64,000 bases of DNA from Rhodopseudomonas faecalis (GCF_003217325.1 NZ_QJTI01000016.1:25025-89024), one strand, 5' to 3'; numbered from the stretch's first letter, positions 37,114 to 47,600 are shown. Numbers and translations are program-made. Notes: generated by a model not told the origin, from the letters alone.

Positions 37114-38106
37114 ATGAACCACACGCTGTCTCGCCGCACCGCGCTCGCCGGATTGGGCGCCCTCGGCCTGTCACCGCTGCTGCCGCCGTTCGCGGCGGCC
37201 GCGCCGCAACCCGGCCTGGAAATTCTCGGCGCGCCGAATGGCTCGACCGTGGTGCTGGCGCAGCTGTTGGAATCCGGCGCACTCGCCGCAGCGGCGCCCG
37301 GCGCCAGCTTCCGGCTGTGGCGCACCACCGACGAGCTGCGTGCCGGCATCGTGTCGGGCAAGACCAAGCTGTTCTCGACGCCGAGCCATGTGCCGGCCAA
37401 TCTCGCCAATCGCGGCCTGCCGCTGCGCATGCTGTGCCTGCTCGGCATGGGCCATCTGTCGATCATCACCAGCGACGACAGCATTCAGGATTTCCGCGAT
37501 CTCGCCGGCAAGCCGGTGCTCGGCTTCTTCCGCCACGACATGCCCGATCTCACCTTCCGCGCGATCGCCAAGATGGAAGGGCTCGATCCCGACAAGGACA
37601 TTCAGCTCAGCTATGTGCAGACCTCGATCGAGGCCGCGCATCTCTTGGCAGCCGGCCGCGCCACCACCGCCGTGCTCTCTGAACCGCCCGCGACCGCGGC
37701 GATGATGATGGCCGCCAAGGAAGGCCGCAACCTGCGCCGCGCCTTTGAGCTCAACACGATCTGGGGCCGGCACAAGGGCCAGGCGCGCATTCCGATGGCC
37801 GGCATCGCGCTGCATGCCAGCCTGCTCGACGAAGCGCCGGAACTAATAGCGGCACTGCGCGCCGGTTTGCCCGCTGCCAAGCAGCAGGTGATCGGCAATC
37901 CCGCGGCCGCCGCCAAGCTCGCGGAAAGCCGCATGGAAATGCGCGCGCCCGTGTTCGAGAAGGCGCTTCCGTTCCTGCATGTCGACCTTGTGTCCGCCAA
38001 GGCGGCGCAGGCCGAGCTACAGGAATTCTACCAGACGCTGCTTGAGATCGAGCCGGGCGCGCTCGGCGGCAAGCTGCCGTCCGACGATTTCTATCTCGAT
38101 CTGTGA
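37114..38106 (+). CDS. NitT/TauT-type ABC transporter substrate-binding protein
   Basis: A 330-residue exported protein with a Tat-like leader (SRRTALAGLGALGLSPLLPP, residues 5-24). The two-lobed fold is typical of nitrate/sulfonate/thiamine-precursor binding proteins (LEILGAPNGSTVVLAQLLES, LAGKPVLGFFRHDMPDLTF, and TSIEAAHLLAAGRATTAVLS). The ATG at 37114 gives the intact leader; the upstream extension is spurious. Cargo is unknown. Its stop codon overlaps the permease start (TGATG). Confidence 0.85.
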   Translation: MNHTLSRRTALAGLGALGLSPLLPPFAAAAPQPGLEILGAPNGSTVVLAQLLESGALAAAAPGASFRLWRTTDELRAGIVSGKTKLFSTPSHVPANLANRGLPLRMLCLLGMGHLSIITSDDSIQDFRDLAGKPVLGFFRHDMPDLTFRAIAKMEGLDPDKDIQLSYVQTSIEAAHLLAAGRATTAVLSEPPATAAMMMAAKEGRNLRRAFELNTIWGRHKGQARIPMAGIALHASLLDEAPELIAALRAGLPAAKQQVIGNPAAAAKLAESRMEMRAPVFEKALPFLHVDLVSAKAAQAELQEFYQTLLEIEPGALGGKLPSDDFYLDL

Positions 38107-38939
38107 TGACCGGCTGGCGCAGGCGAGCTGCGGCGCTGATCTGGCCCACACTTGGCATCGCGGCGCTGCTGATGGTGTGGGCGCTGGTTCACCACGCCTA
38201 TGGCGCGCTGGTGATGCCGAGCCTTGCCGACACCGCGGCAGCGCTGCAGCGGATCGCGGCGTCGGGCACCCTGATCAACGCACTAAGCTCGACACTGCTA
38301 CACGCGGTTGGCGGCGTGCTGCTCGGCATCAGCACCGGCTTCGCGCTCGGCCTCGCTGGCGGGCTGATCGTGCCGCTCGGCGCGGCGCTGGCGCCGATCG
38401 CTTCGATCATTTTGGCGATTCCGCCGATCGTCTGGGTGGTGCTGTCGTTTCTGTGGTTCGGCGTCGGCGGCTTGGGCGCGCTGATCACGGTGGCGATCAC
38501 CACCATGCCGGTGATCTTTGCGGCGACGCTGCAAGGCTACCGCGCGCGCGATCCGCTCTTGGCCGAAATGGCCACCGTGTTTCGCCTGCCATGGCGAAGC
38601 CGCCTGTTCCGAATAACGCTGCCCGGCCTTGCGACCGTGCTGGCGCCGGCGCTGACCACCGCGATCGCGATTTCCTGGAAAGTGGCGCTGACCGCCGAAG
38701 TGCTTGGCGACGGCTCCGGAATCGGCGGCCGGTTCGCCGAGGCGCGCGCCCATCTCGATCTTGCCGAAGCGATGGCCTGGATCGCGCTGGTGGCGTGTCT
38801 GGTGCTGGTGGTCGATAAGATCAGCTTGGGCTCGCTGCGCCACTGGCTGCAGCGCGCGCAGCCGGCCTCGCCTTCAGCACTGATTGAACAACCGGCACGC
38901 TGCGCCGCGCCGCCCGCTGCGACTGAGCGACGATGCTGA
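38106..38939 (+). CDS. NitT/TauT-type ABC transporter permease
   Basis: A 277-residue inner-membrane protein with about six transmembrane segments. It has the EAA-like loop of binding-protein-dependent permeases (RARDPLLAEMATVFRLPWRS, then RLFRITLPGLATVLAPAL). It overlaps the substrate-binding gene by one base and the ATPase gene by seven, a tight operon. Cargo undetermined. Confidence 0.88.
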   Translation: MTGWRRRAAALIWPTLGIAALLMVWALVHHAYGALVMPSLADTAAALQRIAASGTLINALSSTLLHAVGGVLLGISTGFALGLAGGLIVPLGAALAPIASIILAIPPIVWVVLSFLWFGVGGLGALITVAITTMPVIFAATLQGYRARDPLLAEMATVFRLPWRSRLFRITLPGLATVLAPALTTAIAISWKVALTAEVLGDGSGIGGRFAEARAHLDLAEAMAWIALVACLVLVVDKISLGSLRHWLQRAQPASPSALIEQPARCAAPPAATERRC

Positions 38940-39664
38940 CGCTGTCCAACATCGCGATCACGCTCGGCGGCCGCCTGCTGCTCGATCGTTTCGACCTCAC
39001 CATCAATCCCGGCGAAATCACCGTGTTGCTCGGCCGCTCCGGGATCGGCAAGACCACCGTGCTGCGGCTCGCCGCCGAATTGCTGCGGCCAAATAGCGGC
39101 ACCATCGTCAACAGCTTCCGCCGCACCAGCTACGTGTTTCAGGAGCCACGGCTGCTGCCCTGGAGCAGCGCGCTCGACAATGTCGCAATGGCGCTCGATC
39201 CGCTGGAGCGCTCACGCCGCAAGCGCCGCGCCGAGGCCGCGCTGTGGCTGACGCGGCTCGGCTTTGAGCCGCGTGATTTCGGCAAATATCCCGCGCAGCT
39301 ATCGGGCGGCATGCAATCGCGGGTCGCGATCGCGCGCGCGCTGATCGTCAAGCCGGAACTGGTGTTGATGGACGAGCCGTTCGCGGCGCTCGATTTCCCG
39401 CTGCGCCGGCAATTGCAGGCGCTGACCCGCGATTTGTGCCGCGCGCAGAATACAGCGGCGTTGTTCGTGACGCATGATCTGGCGGAAACCGCCGCGATCG
39501 CCGACCGGGTCGCGGTGATGGGCGGCAGCCCGGCGCGAGTCCTCAGCAGTTTTGCCCAGACGCCGACCCCGTCGCTTCCGGAGCTATGGGTGGCGGTCGC
39601 CGAACTGGCGCAGCGCGGCGAACTGCGCGACGTGTTCGATCCGCCTGCACCAAGCGTCGTCTGA
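38933..39664 (+). CDS. NitT/TauT-type ABC transporter ATPase
   Basis: The 243-residue ATPase has Walker A GRSGIGKTT, a Q-loop (YVFQEPRLLPW), signature LSGGMQSRVAIARAL, Walker B LVLMDEPFAALD and the H-loop FVTHDLAETAAIAD. The VFQEPRLLPW form is typical of SsuB/TauB/NrtD-type ATPases. It completes the importer with the two preceding genes. The next gene begins 142 bp later. Confidence 0.92.
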   Translation: MLTLSNIAITLGGRLLLDRFDLTINPGEITVLLGRSGIGKTTVLRLAAELLRPNSGTIVNSFRRTSYVFQEPRLLPWSSALDNVAMALDPLERSRRKRRAEAALWLTRLGFEPRDFGKYPAQLSGGMQSRVAIARALIVKPELVLMDEPFAALDFPLRRQLQALTRDLCRAQNTAALFVTHDLAETAAIADRVAVMGGSPARVLSSFAQTPTPSLPELWVAVAELAQRGELRDVFDPPAPSVV

Positions 39665-39806
39665 GCTGAGTGGCGCGCCGTCGCGCTCCTCGTTCCGCCG
39701 CGCGAAATGACAGAAAGCACTCGCAGCGTCGGCATTGGGCCGCTACAAATCGAAGCGGGGAAACGCTTCGGCACAAGAGCTGCGGCACAACAGCGGTCGT
39801 CGATCG

Positions 39807-40895
39807 ATGCGACACGACACAGAACAGGCTGTCGCTGAACAGGCGGTCGCCGAACGGATCGCGGCGTGGCAACAGCGGCGATCACAGGACAGCGGCGCCG
39901 ATCCGTTCGCATTGATGGCCGAAGCCGGGCTGTTCGCGATCGGCCTGCCCGGCACCCATGCCGCGCTCGACAGCTATCAGGCGATCGCGATCGCCGATCA
40001 TGCCATTGCCGCCGCCACCGGCGAACTGGGCCTTGCGATGGCGTTCAGCGCCCGGCAATTGACGGCGCGGTTTTTCATCGGCGGCTTTGCGGACCAAGCG
40101 CAGCGCGACCAATGGCTGCCGCGCATCGCCGCCGGCCAGCATTGGGCGGCGATTGCGATCTCCGAGCCCGGCGCCGGCGCCCATCCCAAACATCTGCAAA
40201 CCAGCGCCGAGATCACTGCCGATGGCGTGCGGCTGCGCGGCCGCAAAGCGTTCATCACCAATGGCCCGGTTGCCGATCTGTTTCTGGTGCTGGCGATCAT
40301 CGCGATTGATGACGGCCGCAAGCGCTATGGGCTGTTCGCGGTGCCGCGCGGCACGCCGGGGCTGACGGTGACGCCGATGCCGTCACTCGATGTGCTGGCG
40401 CCGGCGAGCCATGGCGAGCTGAACTTTGATGATTGCCTGCTGCCATCGAGCGCGCGGATCGGCACCATGGCCGAGGCCTATCCGGTGATGGCGCTGCCGT
40501 TTCGCGATCTTGAAGACACGATCGCGACCTCCGGCACGGCGGGCTTTTTGACCTGGCTGCTGCGGTTAGCGGCAGAGCGCAGTCCGCGCGGCGATGACGA
40601 CGCGCTGGCGCTGGGACGGCTGGCGGGCTTGGTGTCGCTGATCGATGCCGCGAGCCAACAGGCGGTGCAGGCGCTCGACCATCACGAGCCTCCCGTACCG
40701 GCGCGGCTGATCGGCGTGCGCGATCTTGCGCGCACCATCACCGCCGAGCTTCGCACCCTGCTCGCCGCGCAGCCGACCGACAGCGCGCTGGAACGCAAGC
40801 TGGCCGCCTTTGATCTCCTCGCCGGCATCGCGCGCGAGCCACGACGGCTGCGCCAGATCAGCCTCGGCCAATCGCTATGGAGTGAACAGCAGTGA
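39807..40895 (+). CDS. Acyl-CoA-dehydrogenase-like protein with degenerate C-terminal domain
   Basis: The 362-residue protein keeps the N-terminal helical and middle beta domains (FALMAEAGLFAIGLPG and AIAISEPGAGAHPKHLQ, where the usual TEP-x-AGSD ends in AH). After residue about 240 it diverges. The ER-x-x-FG CoA/flavin segment and the YEG(T/S) catalytic region are not recognisable. Catalysis on acyl-CoA is therefore doubtful. The start at 39807 (MRHDTEQAVAEQAV) is preferred. It overlaps the MoxR gene by 4 bases (GTGA), so the two are translationally coupled. Confidence 0.72.
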   Translation: MRHDTEQAVAEQAVAERIAAWQQRRSQDSGADPFALMAEAGLFAIGLPGTHAALDSYQAIAIADHAIAAATGELGLAMAFSARQLTARFFIGGFADQAQRDQWLPRIAAGQHWAAIAISEPGAGAHPKHLQTSAEITADGVRLRGRKAFITNGPVADLFLVLAIIAIDDGRKRYGLFAVPRGTPGLTVTPMPSLDVLAPASHGELNFDDCLLPSSARIGTMAEAYPVMALPFRDLEDTIATSGTAGFLTWLLRLAAERSPRGDDDALALGRLAGLVSLIDAASQQAVQALDHHEPPVPARLIGVRDLARTITAELRTLLAAQPTDSALERKLAAFDLLAGIAREPRRLRQISLGQSLWSEQQ

Positions 40896-41842
40896 CGCAT
40901 CAACTTCCTTCCAGCGACGCCGTCGCCGCGGTGACCGCGGGGCTGGCTTCGGTCGGCTATATCGCCAGCCGGCAGATCGCCACCGCGATCTATCTCGCCG
41001 AGCGCATCGAAAAGCCGATCCTGGTGGAAGGCCCGGCCGGCGTCGGCAAGACCGAACTGGCCAAGGCATTGGCGCAGTGGCGCGGCCTGAAGATGCTGCG
41101 CATGCAGTGCTATGAAGGACTCGATGAGGCCAAGGCACTCTATGAGTGGAAATACGCCAAGCAGCTGCTCTACACCCAGATTCTGAAGGACAAGCTCGGC
41201 GAAGTGCTGGGCGGCGCGGAAACGCTGGCGGCGGCGCTGAATCGGCTGCATGATTTCGGCGACGTGTTCTTCTCCAAGGAATTTGTTGAGCCGCGGCCGC
41301 TGCTGCAAGCCTTGCAACAGCAGGATGGCTGCGTGCTGCTGGTCGATGAAATAGACAAGGCCGACGCCGAATTTGAATCGCTGCTGATGGAAATCCTGTC
41401 GGACTATCAGGTCAGCATTCCCGAACTCGGCACGATATCGGCGGCCGTCAAACCGCTGGTGCTGCTGACCTCGAATGGCGAGCGCGATCTGTCCGACGCG
41501 CTGAAGCGGCGCTGCCTGCATCTGCATATCGGCTTCCCCGAGCAGAAGCTGGAAGAACGCATTGTCGAAAGCCGGGTGCCCGGCGCCTCCAAGGCGCTGC
41601 GCGCGCAACTGGTGTCGTTCATCAATCAGCTGCGCACGCTTGATCTGAAAAAGCTGCCGTCGGTCAGCGAGACCGTCGATTGGGCGCGGGTGCTGGTGCT
41701 GCTGCAAGCCAGCGAACTCGACCATCAGACCGTCAAGGACACGCTCAACGTGCTCTTGAAATACGAGACCGATATCGAAACCGCGCTGCCGCAAGTGACG
41801 ACGCTGGTCGCCAAGGCGCGCGGCGACGGCGCTTTCGGCTGA
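40892..41842 (+). CDS. MoxR-type AAA+ ATPase (CoxD-like)
   Basis: The 316-residue AAA+ protein has Walker A GPAGVGKTE (47-55), Walker B VLLVDEIDKAD (about 148-158), a sensor-1 region LTSNGERDLSDALKRRCLHL, and a C-terminal helical lid. MoxR proteins act with VWA partners in maturing or remodelling metalloenzymes. CoxD with CoxE matures CO dehydrogenase. Here the VWA gene overlaps its stop codon, so the pair is a unit. The GTG start overlaps the preceding gene. Confidence 0.92.
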   Translation: MTHQLPSSDAVAAVTAGLASVGYIASRQIATAIYLAERIEKPILVEGPAGVGKTELAKALAQWRGLKMLRMQCYEGLDEAKALYEWKYAKQLLYTQILKDKLGEVLGGAETLAAALNRLHDFGDVFFSKEFVEPRPLLQALQQQDGCVLLVDEIDKADAEFESLLMEILSDYQVSIPELGTISAAVKPLVLLTSNGERDLSDALKRRCLHLHIGFPEQKLEERIVESRVPGASKALRAQLVSFINQLRTLDLKKLPSVSETVDWARVLVLLQASELDHQTVKDTLNVLLKYETDIETALPQVTTLVAKARGDGAFG

Positions 41843-43248
41843 TGCGCGCCGAGCTGCATCGCTTCTTTCGGGCGGCGCGCGGCGCCGGCGTGCGGGTGTC
41901 GCCCGCCGAAAGCATCGATGCCATGCGCGCGGTCGCCGATCTCGGCTTTACCGATCGCGAATTGCTGCGCGACGCGCTGCTGCTGACGCTGGCGAAAAGC
42001 CAGGATGAAAAACAGGCGCTCGCCGACTGTTTCGATCTGTTCTTCAGCCATGCCGGGCTGCCGTCCGCGCAGGACAACGACAATCAAGCGCTTGAGGCAG
42101 ACGAGGCAGCATCGCCCGATGCGGCAGCAGAACCAGCCGCGGCGGCTGGCGCACCCGGCAATGCGGGCGCCGGCGGTGCCGGCGCGATGTCGCAAGGGCT
42201 CGGCGAACTATCCGCCATGCTGCTCAGCCAGGATCGCAATGCGCTCGCCGCAGCGCTGGCCAACGCCGCCAGTGCCGCGTCATTGCCCGAAATCCGCTAC
42301 TTCACCCAGCGCGGGCTTTATTCCAAACGCATCCTCGATGCGCTCGGCGTCGAGCGGCTGCGCGATGATCTCAGCCGGCTGACCACCAGCCATCCGGCCG
42401 ACGCCGAACGGCTTGCCAGCGCGCTCGACGGGCTGCGCGACAATGTCCGCGATAGGGTCTCGCAAGCGCTGCTGCTCTATGGCCGCGAGGAAGCGGAAAA
42501 TCTGCGCCACGAAATCCTGCGCAACGCGCCGCTGGCGCGGCTCGACCGGCGCCAGGTCGAGGAGATGCAGCTTTTGATCCGCGCGATCGCGCGCCGGCTG
42601 CGCGAGCGCTACAGCAAGCCGCGCAAGCGGCAGCGCCGCGGCCATCTCGACGTGCGCAAGACGCTGCGCCGCAACGCCGCCTGGGGCGGCGTGCCGTTCC
42701 TCACCGCCTGGAAGCGCCGCCATCGCGACCGGCCGCAGATCGTGGCGCTGTGCGATGTCAGCGGTTCGGTGGCGCAGGTCTCGGATTTCTTCCTGCTGCT
42801 GATTCACAGCCTGCATGAGGTGGTGGACGAGGTGCGCTCATTCGCGTTCTCCGGCCATCTGATCGAAGTCAGCGACATTCTCGAGCGGCAGGAGCCGGCC
42901 GCGGCGATGGCCGAGATCATGAGCCAAGTCGGTTTTGGCTCATCGGATTACGGCCGCTCGCTGCAGGATTTTGAAAAAGGCTGGCTGAGCATCGTGACGC
43001 CGAAGACCACGGTGATCATCTTGGGCGATGCCCGCACCAACAAGCTCGAGCCGCGCGCTGACATCGTGCGCCGGATCGGCGAGCGCGCCAAGCGGCTGGT
43101 GTGGCTCAATCCCGAAGGCCGGATGGCCTGGGGTTGGGGCGATTCCGAGATGCCGCGCTACGCGCCGTTCTGCAATCTGGTGCGGCAATGCGCCAGCGCC
43201 AAACAGCTCGAACGCGCGGTGTCGGACATCGTCGGCGCTTATCAGTAG
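41842..43248 (+). CDS. CoxE-like VWA-domain protein
   Basis: A 468-residue protein of the CoxE/VWA_CoxE family. The N-terminal half is helical and charged with an alanine-rich linker (about residues 85-115). The C-terminal von Willebrand A domain has the MIDAS start CDVSGSV at 304-310. It starts at the last base of the MoxR gene (overlap TGATG) and is the third gene of the acyl-CoA-dehydrogenase-like/MoxR/VWA operon. In CO dehydrogenase loci CoxE works with CoxD in active-site assembly, but no coxMSL genes are present here. Confidence 0.9.
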   Translation: MRAELHRFFRAARGAGVRVSPAESIDAMRAVADLGFTDRELLRDALLLTLAKSQDEKQALADCFDLFFSHAGLPSAQDNDNQALEADEAASPDAAAEPAAAAGAPGNAGAGGAGAMSQGLGELSAMLLSQDRNALAAALANAASAASLPEIRYFTQRGLYSKRILDALGVERLRDDLSRLTTSHPADAERLASALDGLRDNVRDRVSQALLLYGREEAENLRHEILRNAPLARLDRRQVEEMQLLIRAIARRLRERYSKPRKRQRRGHLDVRKTLRRNAAWGGVPFLTAWKRRHRDRPQIVALCDVSGSVAQVSDFFLLLIHSLHEVVDEVRSFAFSGHLIEVSDILERQEPAAAMAEIMSQVGFGSSDYGRSLQDFEKGWLSIVTPKTTVIILGDARTNKLEPRADIVRRIGERAKRLVWLNPEGRMAWGWGDSEMPRYAPFCNLVRQCASAKQLERAVSDIVGAYQ

Positions 43249-43332
43249 CAGCGCGATGCAGGGTCCGGTCGCGATAGGTTCTTCAATCGAAGTAGTTGTA
43301 GCTCTGATTTCTGACGGCGCTCAATGGTGACA

Positions 43333-43423
43333 CGTCATGCCCGCGCTTTGTCGCGGGCATCCACGTCTTGTAGACCAACCAAGTTCGAAGACGTAGATGG
43401 CCGGGACGAGCCCGGCCATGACG
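43333..43423. repeat. Palindromic intergenic repeat, family A
   Basis: GCCCGCGCTTTGTCGCGGGC and GGCCGGGACGAGCCCGGCC hairpins are joined by CCACGTCTT/AAGACGTAG (one mismatch). It lies between the convergent VWA and trxC genes and may also help terminate both. Confidence 0.9.
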
Positions 43424-43476
43424 CATCGATACAACAACATGCTTGCATCAGAGCCTAAGCGCGAGAAGCTTGAGCG

Positions 43477-43905
43477 CTAAAGATGCTGCTTGGTCCATTG
43501 CACGATCTGCCTCGCCGACATCGCGCCGGACTGGCGGGCGATCTCGCGGCCGCCGCGAAACAGCAGCAAGGTCGGAATGCCGCTGATGCCAAGCTGCGCC
43601 GCCACCGCCTGTTCGACATCGGAGTTGAGTTTCACGAGCCGCACCTGCGGTTCAAGCTCGGCCGCGGCGGCGGCAAAGGCCGGCGCCATCATCCGGCACG
43701 GCGCACACCAGGGCGCCCAAACATCGACCAGCACCGGAATCGTGCTGCGCTCGATGTGCCGGGAGAAGATCGCAGCGCTGACATCGGCGGGATGGCCGCC
43801 GAACAACGCCACACCGCATTTGCCGCATTTGGCCGCACTGGCCGGGCGCCCGTCCGGCAATCGATTGGTGGCACCACAATGAGGACAGACGATCAGTTGA
43901 TCCAT
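43477..43905 (-). CDS. trxC: Thioredoxin 2 (zinc-binding type)
   Basis: A 142-residue thioredoxin with an N-terminal zinc ribbon (CPHC at 7-10 and CGKC at 27-30) and the active site WAPWCAPCRMM (cysteines 67 and 70), followed by the cis-proline IPTLLLF. TrxC-type proteins are oxidative-stress-linked cytoplasmic reductants. The ATG at 43905 (MDQLIVCPHC) is preferred; a GTG at 43911 is also in frame. It lies 93 bp after the rhodanese gene on the same strand, so they are probably co-transcribed. Confidence 0.92.
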   Translation of the reverse strand: MDQLIVCPHCGATNRLPDGRPASAAKCGKCGVALFGGHPADVSAAIFSRHIERSTIPVLVDVWAPWCAPCRMMAPAFAAAAAELEPQVRLVKLNSDVEQAVAAQLGISGIPTLLLFRGGREIARQSGAMSARQIVQWTKQHL

Positions 43906-43998
43906 GGTCACGCTCCTGCGAGAGCTTCAGTTCTGACGCGCCTTCTCGACGCGGACTGGCCTACTGCGCGCGAAACTGCCATGGCGACGCGGCGCAGC

Positions 43999-44358
43999 CT
44001 ATTGTCCGAACAATCTCGCCAGCAATCCGGGCGGCCGCGGGACGGCGACCGTCGGCAGTCCGGCGCGGCGCCAGGCCACGATGCCACCCGCCAGATAATA
44101 GGGCTCACAGATGCCGGACGCTTTGGCTTCGATCTGCCCGGCCAGCATCCGCGTACGCGCGCCGGAATGGCAGAAGAAGATCGCCTTGCGATCGCGTGCC
44201 GCTTCGAGATCCGCCGCGCGCAGGCTTGAAAGCGGAGCCGCAATCGCCCCTTCGATCATCTCCCGGTCGATTTCTTGCGGCTGGCGCACGTCGACCAGCA
44301 CGGCGCCGTCAGCGATCATGCGGTGCGCTTCCTGCGGCGAGATCGTTTTGGCAGCCAT
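43999..44358 (-). CDS. Single-domain rhodanese
   Basis: A 119-residue rhodanese domain with active-site loop FCHSGARTR (Cys63), the six-residue CxxGxR loop of sulfurtransferases, preceded by LVDVRQPQEIDREMIEGA. It lacks a signal peptide, so it is cytoplasmic. It may handle sulfane sulfur or a related thiol metabolite. RBS GGAG lies 9 bases before the ATG. The neighbour trxC could supply reducing power, which suggests a sulfur-transfer pair. Confidence 0.9.
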   Translation of the reverse strand: MAAKTISPQEAHRMIADGAVLVDVRQPQEIDREMIEGAIAAPLSSLRAADLEAARDRKAIFFCHSGARTRMLAGQIEAKASGICEPYYLAGGIVAWRRAGLPTVAVPRPPGLLARLFGQ

Positions 44359-44591
44359 CCAATATTACTCCTTGGCGGGTTTGCGGCGCTCAGCAGCTCG
44401 CGGCCCGGCCGACGCAGGCCGGGACCCCACCGCCCTTGCAGCGGCCGCGAGGCGCATATGCAGCATCATCAGGGGGCTTAAGCCAGGATGGCGCGCGGCT
44501 CTGTGACGGAGTCACAGCCGCGGCAATCAACGCCAATGCCGCGCACCGGCACTCTCGGCGCGGCCGGCTTGGTCCCTGGGAGCAGAGGCAG

Positions 44592-44614
44592 CGTCCCCCG
44601 GCGGCCGGGGGACG
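44592..44614 (-). terminator. Strong hairpin just after pyc
   Basis: CGTCCCCCGG (44592-44601) and CCGGGGGACG (44605-44614) are perfect 10-bp arms with a 3-base loop. They lie 10 bases beyond the pyc stop on the minus strand. No T-run follows on that strand. Confidence 0.6.
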
Positions 44615-44623
44615 CGGCTGATA

Positions 44624-47600
44624 TCAACCGTAAACGATCAGCAGGTCCTTGGCGTCGATCGGCGAGCCGGCCGACACCAGCACTTCGGCGATTTTACCGT
44701 CGCGCTCGGCATGCAGCGCGGTTTCCATCTTCATCGCCTCGATCGACAGCAGCACGTCGCCGGCCTTGACGTCTTGGCCGGCCTGCACCGCCACGGTCGC
44801 GACCACGCCGGGCATCGGCGCGGCGACATGGGCAGCGTTGCCTTCCTCGGCCTTGCGGCGCGCCACGATCTTGGCCGTGGCGGAGCGGTTCGGCACCTTG
44901 GCAATGCGCGGCTGGCCGTTGAGCTCGAAGAACACCTTGACCTGGCCGGTGTCGTCGGTCTCGCCGATCGCCTGGGCCAGCACCACCAAGGTCTTACCCT
45001 TTTCGATCTCGATCGCGATCTCGTCGCCCGGCTGCACCCCGTAAAAATAGATCGGGGTCGGCAGCGCCGCCGTCGGGCCGTACTGCTCCTGCATCCGCGC
45101 GTAGTCGGTGAACACCTTGGGATACATCAGATAGGACGCCAGATCGGCATCGCTGACCGCGGCGGCGTCCTTGCCGGTCTTCTTGGCGAGTTCGGCGCGC
45201 ACCGCTTCGAGATCGGCCGGCGCCATCTTGGCACCGGGGCGGTCGGTATAGGCCGGCTGGCCCTTGAGGATCTTGGCCTGCAGCGCCTTCGGCCAGCCGC
45301 CCGGCGGCTGCCCGAGATCGCCGCGGAACAGTTGCACCACCGAATCCGGGAACGCGACGTCCTTGGCCGGGTCTTCGACATCCTTGATGGTGATGCCAGC
45401 CGCCACCATGGCCAGCGCCATGTCGCCAACCACCTTGGAGGTCGGCGTCACCTTGACGATGTCGCCGAACAGCCGGTTGACGTCGGCATAGGTCTGCGCG
45501 ACCTCGTGCCAGCGGGTTTCCAAGCCGAGCGCGCGCGCCTGTTCCTTGAGATTGGTGAACTGGCCGCCCGGCATTTCGTGCAAGTACACTTCCGAGGCGC
45601 CCGAGCGCAGATCGCTCTCGAAGGCACGGTACTGGGTGCGCACCGCCTCCCAATAGAACGACAACTGCCGGATCACCGCCGGATCGAGCCCGGAATCGCG
45701 CTCGGTGCCGCGCAGCGCCTGCACAATCGAGCCGAGGCAGGGCTGCGAGGTCAGGCCGGACAGCGCGTCCATCGCGGCATCGACCGCATCGACCCCAGCT
45801 TCCACCGCCGCCAGCACCGACGCCGCGGCAATGCCCGAGGTGTCGTGGGTGTGGAAGTGAATCGGGATCTGGATTTCTTCACGCAGCGCCTTGAACAGCA
45901 CCTTGGCGGCCGGCGGCTTGAGCAGCCCGGCCATATCCTTGACGCCGAGCACATGGGCACCGGCGCGCTCCATTTCCTTGGCGAGATCGACATAGTATTT
46001 CAGCGAATATTTGGCGCGATCCGGATCGAGAATGTCGCCGGTGTAGCACACCGAGGCTTCGGCGATCTTGTTCTCGCTGGCGACCGCATCAATCGCCGGC
46101 CGGATGTTCTCCATCCAGTTGAGCGCGTCGAAGATCCGGAACACGTCGACGCCACCCTTCGCCGCTTCGCGCACGAAGAACCGCACCACATTGTCCGGAT
46201 AGTTGGCATAGCCCACGCCATTGGCGCCGCGCAGCAGCATCTGCAGCAGGATGTTCGGCACTTTTTCGCGGATCTGCGCCAGACGCTCCCACGGATCTTC
46301 GGTGAGGAAGCGCATCGCCACGTCAAAGGTGGCGCCGCCCCAGCATTCCAGCGAGAACAGTTGCGGCAGGCCGCGCGCATAGGATTCCGCCGCCGCGACG
46401 ATGTCGTGGCTGCGCATGCGGGTGGCGAGTAGCGACTGGTGGCCGTCGCGCATGGTAGTGTCGGTGATGAGAATGCGCTTCTCGTTGAGCATCCAGTCGG
46501 CCAGGCCCTTGGGGCCGCGCTCATCGAGAATCTGCTTGGTGCCGGGCACGATCGGCGCATCGAACACCGGCGCCACCGGCTTTGGCGCATCCTTGGGCGG
46601 CACGGCGCGGCCGCGCACTTCGGGATGACCATTCACGGTGACGTCCGCGATGAACGACAACAGCTTGGTGGCGCGGTCGCGGCGACGCTGGCCGCGGGTC
46701 AGCTCCGGGGTCTCGTCGATGAAGCGCGTGGTGTAGCTGTTATCGCGGAATTTCGGGTGCGAGATCACCTGCTCCAGGAAGGCGAGGTTGGTGGCCACGC
46801 CGCGAATCCGGAACTCGCGCAGCGCGCGGTCCATGCGCGCGATGGTCTCCTCAGGCGTGGTACCCCAGGCGGTGACCTTTTCCAGCAGCGGATCGTAGAA
46901 CCGGGTGATCACCGCGCCGGAGTAAGCGGTGCCGCCATCGAGCCGGATGCCAAAGCCCATCGCGCCGCGATAGGCGGTGATGCGGCCATAGTCCGGCACG
47001 AATTTGTTTTCCGGATCTTCGGTGGTGATGCGGCACTGCAAAGCATGGCCGTAGAGCCGGACATCGCCCTGCGCCGGCACGCCGGAGCCGGGGCGGCCGA
47101 TGGTCTCGCCTTCGATGATGTGAATCTGCGCCTTGACGATGTCGATGCCGGTGACCTGCTCGGTCACGGTATGCTCGACCTGGATGCGCGGATTGACTTC
47201 GATGAAGTAGAATTTGCCGGTGTCGGCATCCATCAGGAATTCGACAGTGCCGGCGGCGACGTAGTTGGTGGCCTTGGCGATTGCCACCGCATAGCCGCAC
47301 AATTCCTGGCGCTGCGCTTCGGTGAGATAAGGTGCCGGCGCGCGCTCGACCACCTTCTGATGGCGGCGCTGCACCGAACAGTCGCGCTCGAACAGATGCA
47401 CGACATTGCCATGCTTGTCGCCGAGGATCTGCACCTCGACATGGCGGGCGCGTTCCACCAGCTTTTCGAGATAGACCTCGTCCTTGCCGAAAGCGGCCTT
47501 GGCCTCGCGCTTGGCGACGATCACGTCGTTCACCAGTTGCGCTTCGTCGCGGATCACGCGCATGCCGCGGCCACCGCCGCCCCAGGACGCCTTCAGCATC

